In this document: piece after piece, positions 43,971-52,061 of the stretch
Position numbering within the stretch: the stretch's first letter is position 1
How the letters are laid out: every line of letters starts with the position of its first letter
Assembly (NCBI GenBank): GCA_965214335.1
Contig: CBDCBO010000013.1
Location: forward strand, 1-64,000
Direction of reading: 5' to 3'
From: Velthaea sp965214335
GTDB lineage: Bacteria; Vulcanimicrobiota; Vulcanimicrobiia; Vulcanimicrobiales; Vulcanimicrobiaceae
Length of the DNA: 64,000 nucleotides
Translations under genes and position numbers: made by a program
The notes under the pieces: model-generated
Told to the model about the DNA's origin: nothing
Databases searched by the model: none
The model's input: the letters and a program-made list of their open reading frames with translations, nothing else

Positions 43971-44612
43971 GTGCAGCTTGCACCCCGACTCGTCCGCATC
44001 TTCATCATCGATCCGCAGCCGCTCATTGCGGCGGCGCTCAAGCACCTGTTCGCGGCGAGCCCGATGTTCGCGGTCGTCGGAACAGCTCAAGTGGTCAAGG
44101 CGCTCGTGCTACGAACGGTTTGCCCGGATGTCGTTCTGTTATGCCAGGAACATGGCTCGACCGACGTCTGCGACATGGTGACCGCATGCCGAGCGGCGGC
44201 TCCGGCCGCAAAAATCTGCGTCGTCGCGTGCCACACGCACCCCGAGTTATTGCCGCGCGTGGTCGACGCCGGCGCCGAAGGTTATGCCGTCAAGGATACG
44301 GCCCCGGCCGAACTGCTCGACGCGATCGTGCAAATCGCGAATGGCTCGACCTGGGTCGATCCGCGCGTCGGTACCTTTACGCCTGGCACAACTTCTGCGG
44401 CACGCCGCGTCCGCACGCTCAGCAGTCTCTCGACTCGCGAGACCGAAGTGCTCAAGCTCATCGCCGACGGTTATTCAAATCGCGAGATCAGTATCGCGCT
44501 TTCACTGTCCGAGAAGACCATCAAGAATCACATCAGCCGCATTTTTGCCAAACTCCACATCACCGCGCGAACGCAGGCGGTCATTCACGCCATAAAATCC
44601 GGCATCGCCTAA
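43971..44612 (+). CDS. LuxR/NarL-type regulator with a non-phosphorylatable receiver (copy 2)
   Basis: This is a 213-residue paralogue of the regulator at 42904, alignable without gaps through the receiver. The GTG start has GGAG at 43960-43963. The phospho-acceptor position is PDVVLLC (Cys58) and the acidic pair is again IDPQP. The Lys in GYAVKD is kept. The helix-turn-helix (LSTRETEVLKLIADGYSNREI ... LSLSEKTIKNHISRIFAKL) is nearly identical to copy 1, so both may recognise the same DNA. Different substitutions (Ala and Cys) at the same site in the two copies suggest loss of phosphorylation is old and tolerated. A Cys here could respond to redox, but that is only a possibility. Confidence 0.88.
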   Translation: MQLAPRLVRIFIIDPQPLIAAALKHLFAASPMFAVVGTAQVVKALVLRTVCPDVVLLCQEHGSTDVCDMVTACRAAAPAAKICVVACHTHPELLPRVVDAGAEGYAVKDTAPAELLDAIVQIANGSTWVDPRVGTFTPGTTSAARRVRTLSSLSTRETEVLKLIADGYSNREISIALSLSEKTIKNHISRIFAKLHITARTQAVIHAIKSGIA

Positions 44613-44619
44613 CGAACGT

Positions 44620-44666
44620 AACCCGCGGGTTTTTGGGCTGCTCGAGCCCAGCGGCCCTTCGGCCGC
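44620..44666. terminator. Hairpin array between convergent genes, probable terminator
   Basis: Three stems follow the second regulator within 55 bases. AACCCGCGGGTT with TTTT (44620-44634), TGGGCT-GCTCG-AGCCCA (44634-44650) and GCGGCC-CTTC-GGCCGC (44651-44666). Only the first has a short T-run. The GH125 gene ends on the other strand at 44841, so this may stop transcription from the left. Confidence 0.5.
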
Positions 44667-44840
44667 GTCAGAGCTATCCACGCCGGTTCGGCCACGCCAG
44701 CGCTGCCACACCAGTGAGCCACGATCGAATGTACGCGCATTGCGCTGAAAACGCTTGATTCGCGCCGAGGCATCGTTCAATCGAAGCCGGCTCAGGTGCG
44801 ATTTGAGTTTTTAGTCGGTCGATACGGGCGCCGGCGAGTC

Positions 44841-46175
44841 TTACTCGCCGCGGAAATCGAGGTCGCTCGTCGTCCCGGTGGGAAGCGCTGCCGAACCATT
44901 GAACGTCGTCATCACATACTCGCTAAAGAGGGCATTGGGCCAACCAAAGTCGACCCGCGAGAACTTCGTCGGATCGTTCGGGTTGAACGATTCGTGCAGT
45001 AAGTGGTCACCAGGGTCCGATGCGAGCAACTGATCGAGCACATCGTGCCGTTCGCCATCGGTTGCAGCCGTAAGACCTTCCATGATCAGCGCCAGCGGCC
45101 AGACGTACCCGTCGCTCGTGTGCAAGCTCCCGATCCCGCGCGCGAACTTTCCAATGTAATAGTTGGGGTCGTCGCGCGACAGCAGAAAACGCCGCGTGTT
45201 CCGGTACACAAAGCTATTCGCGCGCGTATAGCCGATATAGGGGGCCGACAGCAAACTGGGAATATTCGCGTCGTCCATCAACGTCGCGTGGCCAAGCCCA
45301 TCGGCTTCGTACGCGTAGACATAGCCGTAATTCTGGGTGAAAATTTCGCCGTACGTCTGTATCCCGGTATGGACTTCTTCGCGCAGCGCCAGCGCGCTTT
45401 GCGCTTTGATGAGGTTGTGGTACACGTCGCGTTCGATCTCGCCGAGTTCACCTAACGCGACGACCGCCATCATCTCCGAGGGAATGAGATAATTATACTG
45501 GCAGGCGTCGTCCGACGGGCGGAAGCCCGTCCAGATCATACCGGTATAGCGAACCGGATTGCCATGTCCGCCGGCGGGCATCTCCTTGTGCATGTAGCGC
45601 GAGTTGCGGGCGTGATCTTGCTCGCGCTGCATCGTCTGAAAATCGCGATCGAACCCGAGCGACAGATCGCCGGTGAAGATCGACGTATCGCCCGTTTCTT
45701 TCCAATACGTCCAGGCCAGCGTAATTGGATACGCAAGCGAATCAAGCTCGAACTTTTCTTCCCACACGCGATAGTCGAGCGTAAAGGCGTTGGCATAGGG
45801 ATCGACCTGCAAGTATTTGCCCATGCGGGCGATGATGCCGCGCAGCAGACCGGCGACTTCGGGGTCCGACTTTGCATAAAAGAGATAGGGCCGAACCTGT
45901 GCGCTCGCATCGCGCAGCCATTCGGCGGGGATGTCGCCGGTTTTTACATATGCCGTTCCATCGGTGGCGACCGTCGCCTGGCGACTCGTATTGAGCAAGG
46001 CGGCCCGATACATGCGCTGCAGTTGGGCGTTGGCATTGGTGTAGTCGGCCGATGCCTTGGCAATCGATTGAAGCTCGACGGCGCTCACCGCAGCCGGAAC
46101 GACACCGGTACTGCACGCGACAAGCGTGATGAGTACTTGGGCAATTCGCCGGATCAAGAACCGAGCTAAACGCAT
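44841..46175 (-). CDS. GH125 family exo-alpha-1,6-mannosidase, secreted
   Basis: The protein is about 444 residues from the ATG at 46175, with a signal peptide (RLARFLIRRIAQVLITLVAC, cleavage near SAV-EL). Family blocks are KTGDIPAEWLRDASAQVRPYL, EKFELDSLAYPITLAWTYWK, GMIWTGFRPSDDACQYNYLIP, LMDDANIPSLLS and HESFNPNDPTKFSRVDFGWPN. They match GH125 metal-independent exo-alpha-1,6-mannosidases along the whole length. It would remove mannose from alpha-mannans or mannosylated glycans outside the cytoplasm. An upstream TTG/GTG-type start near 46265 would add a non-signal extension. It is divergent from the phosphopantetheinyl transferase gene. It may act on local exopolysaccharide or on environmental mannan. 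Confidence 0.9.
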   Translation of the reverse strand: MRLARFLIRRIAQVLITLVACSTGVVPAAVSAVELQSIAKASADYTNANAQLQRMYRAALLNTSRQATVATDGTAYVKTGDIPAEWLRDASAQVRPYLFYAKSDPEVAGLLRGIIARMGKYLQVDPYANAFTLDYRVWEEKFELDSLAYPITLAWTYWKETGDTSIFTGDLSLGFDRDFQTMQREQDHARNSRYMHKEMPAGGHGNPVRYTGMIWTGFRPSDDACQYNYLIPSEMMAVVALGELGEIERDVYHNLIKAQSALALREEVHTGIQTYGEIFTQNYGYVYAYEADGLGHATLMDDANIPSLLSAPYIGYTRANSFVYRNTRRFLLSRDDPNYYIGKFARGIGSLHTSDGYVWPLALIMEGLTAATDGERHDVLDQLLASDPGDHLLHESFNPNDPTKFSRVDFGWPNALFSEYVMTTFNGSAALPTGTTSDLDFRGE

Positions 46176-46267
46176 TGCCGGTTGAGTTCGGCGCCCGGCC
46201 CGGCGCTTTCCCGGCGGGCACATCAGGATCGGCGTCCAGCGGCCCGAAACAACGAATCGATGCACCC

Positions 46268-46975
46268 ATGCTGCCGAACTCCCTGACGCGGCTGAATCGG
46301 CCCCGCACGTCGCCGCTGCTCGAGGGCATCTTCGACCGCGCCGTCGTCACAGCAGAGTTGTGGGGCCCGGGCGACGCAGCCTTGCTGCACCCCGCCGAAG
46401 CGGCGCTCACGACCGGATTCGTCCGTAAGCGGCTGGGAGAATTCAGCGGCGGACGGCTGTGCGCGCGGTATGCGCTACGCGCAGTGGGTGTCGCCGCGCC
46501 GGTTTTGATGGCGACCGACCGCAGCCCGCAGTGGCCCCCGTCCGTTGTCGGCAGCATCAGTCACACCAGTGACTACTGCTGTGCGGTCGTCGCACCGGCC
46601 AGCACGTTCGCGGCGATCGGGGTCGATGCCGAGATCGTCGGACGGGTCAGCGCCGACCTTGATTCGCTCGTGTTTACCTCCGCTGAACGAGCGCTGCTCG
46701 CCGGATTGACGGCTCGCGAGCGCAGCCGCGCGTCGACCGTCATCTTTAGCGCCAAAGAAGCGTTTTACAAATGCCAGTATCCGCTCACGCAGCGGTGGCT
46801 CGACTTTCAGGACGTTTCGGTGCACATTGTTACCACCGACATGGCAACGGGGCGTTTCACGGTGGCTCGGGCTGCCGGCCACGAGCCGCTGCCGATGACG
46901 ATCCCGCTCCCGCTCACCGGCCATTTTGCAATCGCCGAAGAACTCGTGGTTACCGGTCTAACGCTCGGGCGTTGA
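46268..46975 (+). CDS. 4'-phosphopantetheinyl transferase (Sfp/EntD type)
   Basis: This is a 235-residue enzyme that attaches phosphopantetheine from CoA to a serine of carrier proteins. EntD/Sfp motifs are GSISHTSDYCCAVVA (CoA-binding region), GVDAEI (Mg-binding Asp120 and Glu122) and FSAKEAFYK (Lys163, Glu164). The ATG at 46268 is chosen because sequence further upstream overlaps the GH125 5' region and is not family-like. The gene lies 6-24 kb from the synthases, whose ACP and PCP serines are the natural substrates. It is also the kind of partner such clusters need. Its stop lies 12 bases from the convergent recX stop. Confidence 0.9.
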   Translation: MLPNSLTRLNRPRTSPLLEGIFDRAVVTAELWGPGDAALLHPAEAALTTGFVRKRLGEFSGGRLCARYALRAVGVAAPVLMATDRSPQWPPSVVGSISHTSDYCCAVVAPASTFAAIGVDAEIVGRVSADLDSLVFTSAERALLAGLTARERSRASTVIFSAKEAFYKCQYPLTQRWLDFQDVSVHIVTTDMATGRFTVARAAGHEPLPMTIPLPLTGHFAIAEELVVTGLTLGR

Positions 46976-46987
46976 GCCCGGGTCGGG

Positions 46988-47446
46988 CTATTCGCCGCCG
47001 ATGAGATGTGCCAAATCGGTCTGAGCGTGCCGGCGCAGGACACGGTAGATCAACGACGTCGGGAAACCAAGCCGTTCCAAGCCGCGCGCCGCGGATTGAT
47101 AGCTTAGATCGGGCTTGGTCCGGCGCAGTTTTGCATAGGCTGCATCGATCCGACTCGACTGGTCGCTGGGTGCCTGCGCGACACTCTGTTGCGCGATGTC
47201 GCGATCGATGCCGCGTTTGACGAGTTCGGCAACGAGCCGCGCGTCGCCGACGGCTTTGCGTGGTCCGGTGACGTACAGGCTGGCGAAGAGCCGATCGTCG
47301 AGATAACCATCGTCTTTGCAGCGGGCGACGGTTTGGGCGATGTCATCGTCCGCGTAGCCGCGAGCTTCGAGCTTCTTCCACAGCTGCGCTTCGGTAAGCC
47401 GGCGTAAGGCCAGCATCCGAAGCGCAGCAACCCGCGCATTCACCAT
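46988..47446 (-). CDS. recX: Regulatory protein RecX
   Basis: This is a 152-residue all-helical protein with three tandem three-helix repeats. It opens with ALRMLALRRLTEAQLWKKLEARGY (RecX repeat 1) and continues DDDIAQTVARCKDDGYLDDRLFASLYV and AVGDARLVAELVKRGID. RecX limits RecA filament growth. It lies 22 bases downstream of recA on the same strand, the classic recA-recX arrangement, so it is presumably co-transcribed from the SOS-controlled recA promoter. Confident. Confidence 0.93.
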   Translation of the reverse strand: MVNARVAALRMLALRRLTEAQLWKKLEARGYADDDIAQTVARCKDDGYLDDRLFASLYVTGPRKAVGDARLVAELVKRGIDRDIAQQSVAQAPSDQSSRIDAAYAKLRRTKPDLSYQSAARGLERLGFPTSLIYRVLRRHAQTDLAHLIGGE

Positions 47447-47468
47447 TGCGTGTTGCGATTAGCCGCGA

Positions 47469-48524
47469 CTACTCCGCGTCGTCGTCAGCGCCGACCGCCG
47501 CACCGACCGTCTTTGTCACGCCGTTGGCCGACACGGTCGCCTTTAGCGCTTCACGGATTTTCGTCTCGATTTCCACGGCGAGATCCATGTGTTCTTCGAG
47601 GAATGACTTCGCATTCTCACGACCTTGACCGATACGCGTTTCGCCGTACGTCCACCACGAGCCGCTCTTGCCGACGATGTTGCGTTCGAGCGCGACATCG
47701 AGGATCGAACCCATTTTGGAGATGCCCTTACCGTAGGTAATATCGAATTCGGCTTGGCGGAACGGTGGCGCAACCTTATTTTTCACGACTTTGACGCGCG
47801 TGCGCGAGCCCACGACATCGGTACCGATCTTGATCTGTTCGAGCTTGCGAACGTCGAGCCGGATCGAGGCGTAGAATTTGAGCGCGCGACCGCCTGACGT
47901 CGTTTCGGGACTGCCGAACATGACGCCGACCTTCTCACGCAGCTGGTTGATGAACACCATAACGCATTTCGAGCGCGAGATCGCGGCGGTGAGCTTGCGC
48001 AGCGCTTGTGACATCAACCGCGCTTGCAGACCGACGTGCGTATCGCCCATGTCGCCTTCGAGTTCGGCTTTGGTGACCAGTGCGGCGACCGAATCGAGCA
48101 CGACAATGTCGACGGCATTGGAGCGGATGAGCATCTCGGCTATATCGAGTGCCTGTTCTCCGGCATCCGGCTGCGAGATAAGTAAATTATCCAGATCGAT
48201 GCCGAGATTCTTTGCATAATTCGGGTCGAGCGCGTGCTCGACGTCGATGAATGCCGCCGTTCCGCCGATCTTCTGAGCTTCGGCAATTGCGTGCAACGCT
48301 AAGGTCGTCTTACCGCTCGATTCCGGTCCGTATATTTCAATGATTCGACCGCGCGGAAAACCGCCGACGCCCAGCGCCAAGTCGAGGGCGATCGATCCGG
48401 ACGGGACGACATCGAATGCCATCTTATCCTGGAAATCGCCTAATTTCATGATCGAGCCCTTGCCGAACTGACGCTCGATTTGCGCTAGCGCGTTGTTGAG
48501 GGCGGCTAATTTATCGTCTGCCAA
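47469..48524 (-). CDS. recA: Recombinase RecA, TTG start
   Basis: This is a 351-residue RecA for homologous recombination and SOS induction. It has LAQIERQFGKGSIMKLGD, Walker A GPESSGKTTLALHAIAEAQK, LISQPDAGEQALDIAEML, the L1/L2 loops (GDTHVGLQARLMSQALRKLT and INQLREKVGVMFGSPETTSGG) and an acidic C-terminus. The conserved N-terminus (ADDKLAALNNALAQ) begins directly after a TTG at 48522-48524, with GGAG at 48532-48535 seven bases upstream. An upstream GTG at 48602 would add 26 residues unlike any RecA. A TTG start for recA is unusual and may lower translation. recX follows. Confidence 0.96.
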   Translation of the reverse strand: MADDKLAALNNALAQIERQFGKGSIMKLGDFQDKMAFDVVPSGSIALDLALGVGGFPRGRIIEIYGPESSGKTTLALHAIAEAQKIGGTAAFIDVEHALDPNYAKNLGIDLDNLLISQPDAGEQALDIAEMLIRSNAVDIVVLDSVAALVTKAELEGDMGDTHVGLQARLMSQALRKLTAAISRSKCVMVFINQLREKVGVMFGSPETTSGGRALKFYASIRLDVRKLEQIKIGTDVVGSRTRVKVVKNKVAPPFRQAEFDITYGKGISKMGSILDVALERNIVGKSGSWWTYGETRIGQGRENAKSFLEEHMDLAVEIETKIREALKATVSANGVTKTVGAAVGADDDAE

Positions 48525-48696
48525 AGTCGTGCTCCGTGGAGTGTGCGGCGGTAGTAGTGTTCCCGGCAAGACTCTCAGATCAGAGTGCCAGCTGGTCGGC
48601 ACACTGCTAATGAACCTACGCGGCGTACCGCATGACCATCACGCGCCGGAGCGCCCGATACAAGGTTCGATTGCGGCGAAGGTTCACGACGCCGCA

Positions 48697-48712
48697 TCGA
48701 ACTCCTGTTCGA
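48697..48712. promoter_or_regulatory. SOS box (Gram-positive-type LexA operator) upstream of recA
   Basis: TCGAAC-TCCT-GTTCGA is a perfect inverted repeat with 6-bp arms and a 4-bp centre. It matches the Bacillus-type consensus CGAAC-N4-GTTCG. It lies in the 198-bp gap between ftsY and recA, about 173 bases before the recA start codon. No LexA gene is in the window. Confidence 0.75.
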
Positions 48713-48722
48713 GCGTGCGGTG

Positions 48723-49637
48723 CTATGCCGCGGCGTCGAACAAGGCGCGGGTGAACTGGGCCGCATCGAACGGCTGCAATGCGTCGGCCGATTCGCCCAA
48801 GCCGATATACTTGATCGGAACCGTGAGCTGATCGACGATTCCGACGAGCACGCCGCCTTTGGCCGTCGAGTCGAGTTTGGTCACGACGATTCCGGTGAGT
48901 GCCGTAGCTTCGTTGAACAGCCGCGCTTGCGACAACGCGTTCTGGCCCGTGGTCCCATCGACGACCAACAGCGTCTCGGCCGGCGGCGCGCCGGTCTCGC
49001 GCTCGATGACGCGCCGCATCTTTTTGAGTTCTTCCATGAGATTGGTCTTGGTCTGCAACCGGCCGGCGGTGTCGACCAACACGACGTCCATGTTGCGCGC
49101 TTTAGCGGCGACCATCCCGTCGAAGACCACCGACGACGGATCGGAACCTTCATTGCCGCGGATGAATTCGGCTCCCGCGCGCTCGGCCCAGATGGCAAGC
49201 TGTTCGGCCGCAGCCGCGCGAAACGTATCGGCCGCCACGACCAAAACGCGCTTACGCGCTTTGCGTAACGCAGTCGCCAGCTTGCCGATCGTCGTCGTCT
49301 TCCCGCTGCCATTGACGCCGACCACCAGGACGACGGCCGGTTTACGATCCAATGCCAGCGTCGCATTCGGTAAAGTCAGAAAATTCGCAACGTCGCGTTT
49401 GAAGCGGGTTACGACTTGTTCGCTCGAAACATAGCGGTCCTGTTTCGCTACGACCTTGAGTGCATCGACGATTTTTTCCGTCGTCGGAACGCCGAAATCG
49501 GCGCCGATAAGGATCTCTTCAAGGTCATCCCACAGCGCGGTGTCCACCGGCCGTTTGGCCAAGGCCATGGTTTCGAGCATCGCGAGCGAATCGCGCGAGC
49601 CCGTTAAACTTGCTTTGAGTTTCGCGAACCAGCTCAC
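48723..49637 (-). CDS. ftsY: Signal recognition particle receptor FtsY
   Basis: This is a 304-residue FtsY, a membrane-docking SRP GTPase. The N-domain (about 1-85) leads to the G-domain: G1 VVGVNGSGKTTTIGKLA, AADTFRAAAAEQL (insertion box), G3 DTAGR, G4 TKLD and G5 GLGESADAL. The acidic A-domain of E. coli FtsY is absent, as in many phyla. It lies 72 bases downstream of the flhB-like gene and is probably co-transcribed with the fliA-fliK block. The recA SOS operator lies just after its stop. Confidence 0.95.
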   Translation of the reverse strand: MSWFAKLKASLTGSRDSLAMLETMALAKRPVDTALWDDLEEILIGADFGVPTTEKIVDALKVVAKQDRYVSSEQVVTRFKRDVANFLTLPNATLALDRKPAVVLVVGVNGSGKTTTIGKLATALRKARKRVLVVAADTFRAAAAEQLAIWAERAGAEFIRGNEGSDPSSVVFDGMVAAKARNMDVVLVDTAGRLQTKTNLMEELKKMRRVIERETGAPPAETLLVVDGTTGQNALSQARLFNEATALTGIVVTKLDSTAKGGVLVGIVDQLTVPIKYIGLGESADALQPFDAAQFTRALFDAAA

Positions 49638-49709
49638 GGATGTTCTCTGTTCCGCACCGGACCGAGCGCCCCCGCCGGAGTACCAACCGCCCGGACCGCC
49701 AGCGCAACG

Positions 49710-50033
49710 TCAGACCCGCCGCGGCTGCACCTCCGGACCCGCGTCGGCATCGACGGCATATACGAAGGCCAACACTTCGGCGACCACCGTGTAGAGTTCG
49801 CGCGGAATGAGCGAGCCGATTTCGAGCCGCGCCAGCGCTTCGACCAATCCCGCGTCTTGATGCAGCGGCACGCCCTGCTCGCGCGCGAGCGCAACGATTT
49901 GCTCGGCCACGCTGCCGCTGCCGGCGGCCAAGATTTCCGGTGCTTGCGAGCCGACCGGATCGTACGCCAGCGCCGCCGCGGCAGGTCGCGGCGTCGGTGC
50001 GCGGCGGGTGTCGTAATAGCGTTTGTTATGCAT
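49710..50033 (-). CDS. Small FlhB C-terminal-domain-like protein
   Basis: This is a 107-residue soluble protein. The core (about 25-105) YDPVGSQAPEILAAGSGSVA followed by EQGVPLHQDAGLVEALARL and IPRELYTVVAEVLAFVY matches the cytoplasmic C-terminal lobe of FlhB/YscU. It lacks the membrane part and the NPTH self-cleavage motif. Stand-alone versions (EscU/YlqH-like) occur beside fliK in many flagellar gene sets and are thought to relate to substrate-specificity switching. The ATG overlaps the fliK stop by 8 bases, so it is coupled to fliK. The family is clear, the function inferred. Confidence 0.82.
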   Translation of the reverse strand: MHNKRYYDTRRAPTPRPAAAALAYDPVGSQAPEILAAGSGSVAEQIVALAREQGVPLHQDAGLVEALARLEIGSLIPRELYTVVAEVLAFVYAVDADAGPEVQPRRV

Positions 50034-51732
50034 CGACGTCGACGAGCCGCCGCGGGTCAATTTCGGGCTCCGGTTGCCGGACCGGTTCGCGGACAGGCGG
50101 TGCCGCGACGGCGGCTTGGGCGGCCGCGACCCGGTACGATAACTGCTCCAAGCGTTGCGTAAGTTTGCCCATGGCGCTACCGAACTGCAGCCGAGCCGGA
50201 TCGGCCTCCGTCTTGACGCTGACCGTAACGGCTCGTCCGACCGTTGCCAAATCGATCGCGATCGTACCGAGGTGACGCGTTTCGAGGATGAAGGCGATGT
50301 GAAAATTGTCGCCGTCGAGCGAAGTTTTGGCGTCGGGTCCGTCGCGATCGATGCGCACCCGCGCTTGGGCGAATCCATCGGGCAGTGCCAGCGGCACGAC
50401 AAAGGCCAACCCCGCCGGCGGCGTGTCGACGGCCGCCGCAGCGTTGAGCTGCAGTACCGTGATCGCGGTCAGGACGGTGGTGAGCGCGGCTGCTAGCGGT
50501 GCCGATTTGGCCGCACCCGCGTCAGGCGCTACCGCGGCTGCGAGCAGCTGTGTCTTGAGATCGTAATCGAGGTTCACGGCCAGCGCTGCCGCTCGTCCGG
50601 CGGCCACGCCGGGAAGCTCCGCTGATGCGGCGACGCGCGCCGTCGCGGCTGGAGCTGGTCGCGTTTCGGCCTGAACGCCGCCACGTTCGGGTGTTGGTGG
50701 TTCGGCGTGCTCGTCGACGCGCGCGACCGGCAGCGCTAACAAACCGGCCAGCTTTGCCTCCCGGCCGGTGACGACATGATCCACGAACGCGGCAAGTTGC
50801 GTCGCGAGCAGCGGCGACTGCGGTTCGAGCCGAGTCAGAAAACCGGTCAAGGTGCGCAGCGTCGCCAGCCGCGGATCGGCGACAGTCGCGAGTTCGCGGT
50901 CGAGCGTGGCCAAGGCCGTGGGCAAGCGCTGCGGCGCTTCGAGCGCCGTCCGGGCGCTCGCGATATTCGAGGGAGTCAGGGCGATTCGCAGCCCGCGCAG
51001 CAGCCCGGCCGGATCGGCATACTCGGCGGGACGACGCAGCGTCACCCGCAACGCGCTGCTCTGAGCGGGCGTTGAGACGATCGGTCCTCCCGCCGCCGGG
51101 CGCAGTCCGATCACCGGGCGCCCCGCCGGCGTCGGCCTGCCCGGCGGCCGCGTTCCGTTTGCCGGAGCGGCCGACGAGCGGAGCGGCGGCGCATTCGTCG
51201 CGTACGCGGCGGCGATACGCGCTTCGATGCCTTTGAGCGCCCCGGGTACGGTTACGACGGCTCGCCGGTTCGCCACGACCGGTTCGCTCGATACCATGCC
51301 TTGGTCGCCGGCGCGCGGCGCACGACCGCGTTGGACGAGATTCGCCGCAGCAACGGCGGGTGGCTCCGGAGCTGGGCCGCGCGGTTCCGGAGTCCGCGCC
51401 GCAGGCGCATCGGCCGTCAGGTTCGCCGGCGCGGGCGACGGCACGATCTGCAGATGAATCCGGTCGTCGCCAAAACCGGTCACCAGCACGCTGATCGCAT
51501 CGCCCGGGATCACCGTCGCGGGCAGAGCGGCAGCGACCCGCAAGCCACGGATTTCGAGCAAATCGGTTAATCCGTTCGAGCGCAAGACGACCGCCGGAAC
51601 GACGTCCCCGGTGACGAGTTGCGCCCCCAGCGTCCGAGCGTCGGCGGCGAGCGACGCGAGTTCGTCCGCGATCATGGCCGCGATGTTGGCCGGCAGGCCG
51701 CCACCGCTCAGCGAGTCGAGCGACACGGCCAC
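50026..51732 (-). CDS. fliK: Flagellar hook-length control protein FliK-like
   Basis: This is a 568-residue protein. A long Ala/Pro-rich, poorly conserved region (about 1-440) acts as the molecular ruler in known FliK proteins. The C-terminal Flg_hook domain (about 445-530) reads ALPDGFAQARVRIDRDG, ILETRHLGTIAIDLATVGRAV and VSVKTEADPARL, with a helical tail. FliK sets hook length and switches export specificity through FlhB. It has a GTG start at 51732, 14 bases after the preceding small gene, and the FlhB-C-like gene follows with overlap. Identification rests on the C-terminal domain and context; the N-terminal two-thirds cannot be assigned by sequence. Confidence 0.83.
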   Translation of the reverse strand: MAVSLDSLSGGGLPANIAAMIADELASLAADARTLGAQLVTGDVVPAVVLRSNGLTDLLEIRGLRVAAALPATVIPGDAISVLVTGFGDDRIHLQIVPSPAPANLTADAPAARTPEPRGPAPEPPAVAAANLVQRGRAPRAGDQGMVSSEPVVANRRAVVTVPGALKGIEARIAAAYATNAPPLRSSAAPANGTRPPGRPTPAGRPVIGLRPAAGGPIVSTPAQSSALRVTLRRPAEYADPAGLLRGLRIALTPSNIASARTALEAPQRLPTALATLDRELATVADPRLATLRTLTGFLTRLEPQSPLLATQLAAFVDHVVTGREAKLAGLLALPVARVDEHAEPPTPERGGVQAETRPAPAATARVAASAELPGVAAGRAAALAVNLDYDLKTQLLAAAVAPDAGAAKSAPLAAALTTVLTAITVLQLNAAAAVDTPPAGLAFVVPLALPDGFAQARVRIDRDGPDAKTSLDGDNFHIAFILETRHLGTIAIDLATVGRAVTVSVKTEADPARLQFGSAMGKLTQRLEQLSYRVAAAQAAVAAPPVREPVRQPEPEIDPRRLVDVDA

Positions 51733-51746
51733 CTATCCGGCGGCCG

Positions 51747-52061
51747 TCACGCCATCAGATCGATGATATGCGGCAAGTCGTCACCGGCTTCAAGCGAGCC
51801 GTCGACCACGCGCTCGAAGCGCGGCTGGCGTTTGGGCCGATCGCTCGAGTCGCGATCGGGTTCGCGTTCGGGCTTGGCATCGATGCGATTGCCGACTGCG
51901 GCTTGCGCTGCCGTTACCGACTGTTCGCGGCGGGCAACTTCCGAGACGAAGGCCGCCTGCGTGGCCTGAGCCTCGATGCGGGCACCGGCTTCACCACGCA
52001 CGACGGCGGCCGAGCCTTGCCCGGCGAGTAGCGCATTTTGCAGGTCGAGCGGCCTGATCAT
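51747..52061 (-). CDS. Small hypothetical protein in the fliA-fliK operon
   Basis: This is a 104-residue hydrophilic protein opening MIRPLDLQNALLAGQGSAAV, with a helical middle and a very charged stretch (RIDAKPEREPDRDSSDRPKR). Its start overlaps the fliA stop by four bases (ATGA) and fliK follows after 14, so it is a real coupled gene. Short proteins beginning MI(R/K)P(I/L)(D/E)(L/M)Q are often found at this operon position in other flagellated bacteria, but I know no function. No signal peptide or membrane segment. Confidence 0.7.
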   Translation of the reverse strand: MIRPLDLQNALLAGQGSAAVVRGEAGARIEAQATQAAFVSEVARREQSVTAAQAAVGNRIDAKPEREPDRDSSDRPKRQPRFERVVDGSLEAGDDLPHIIDLMA

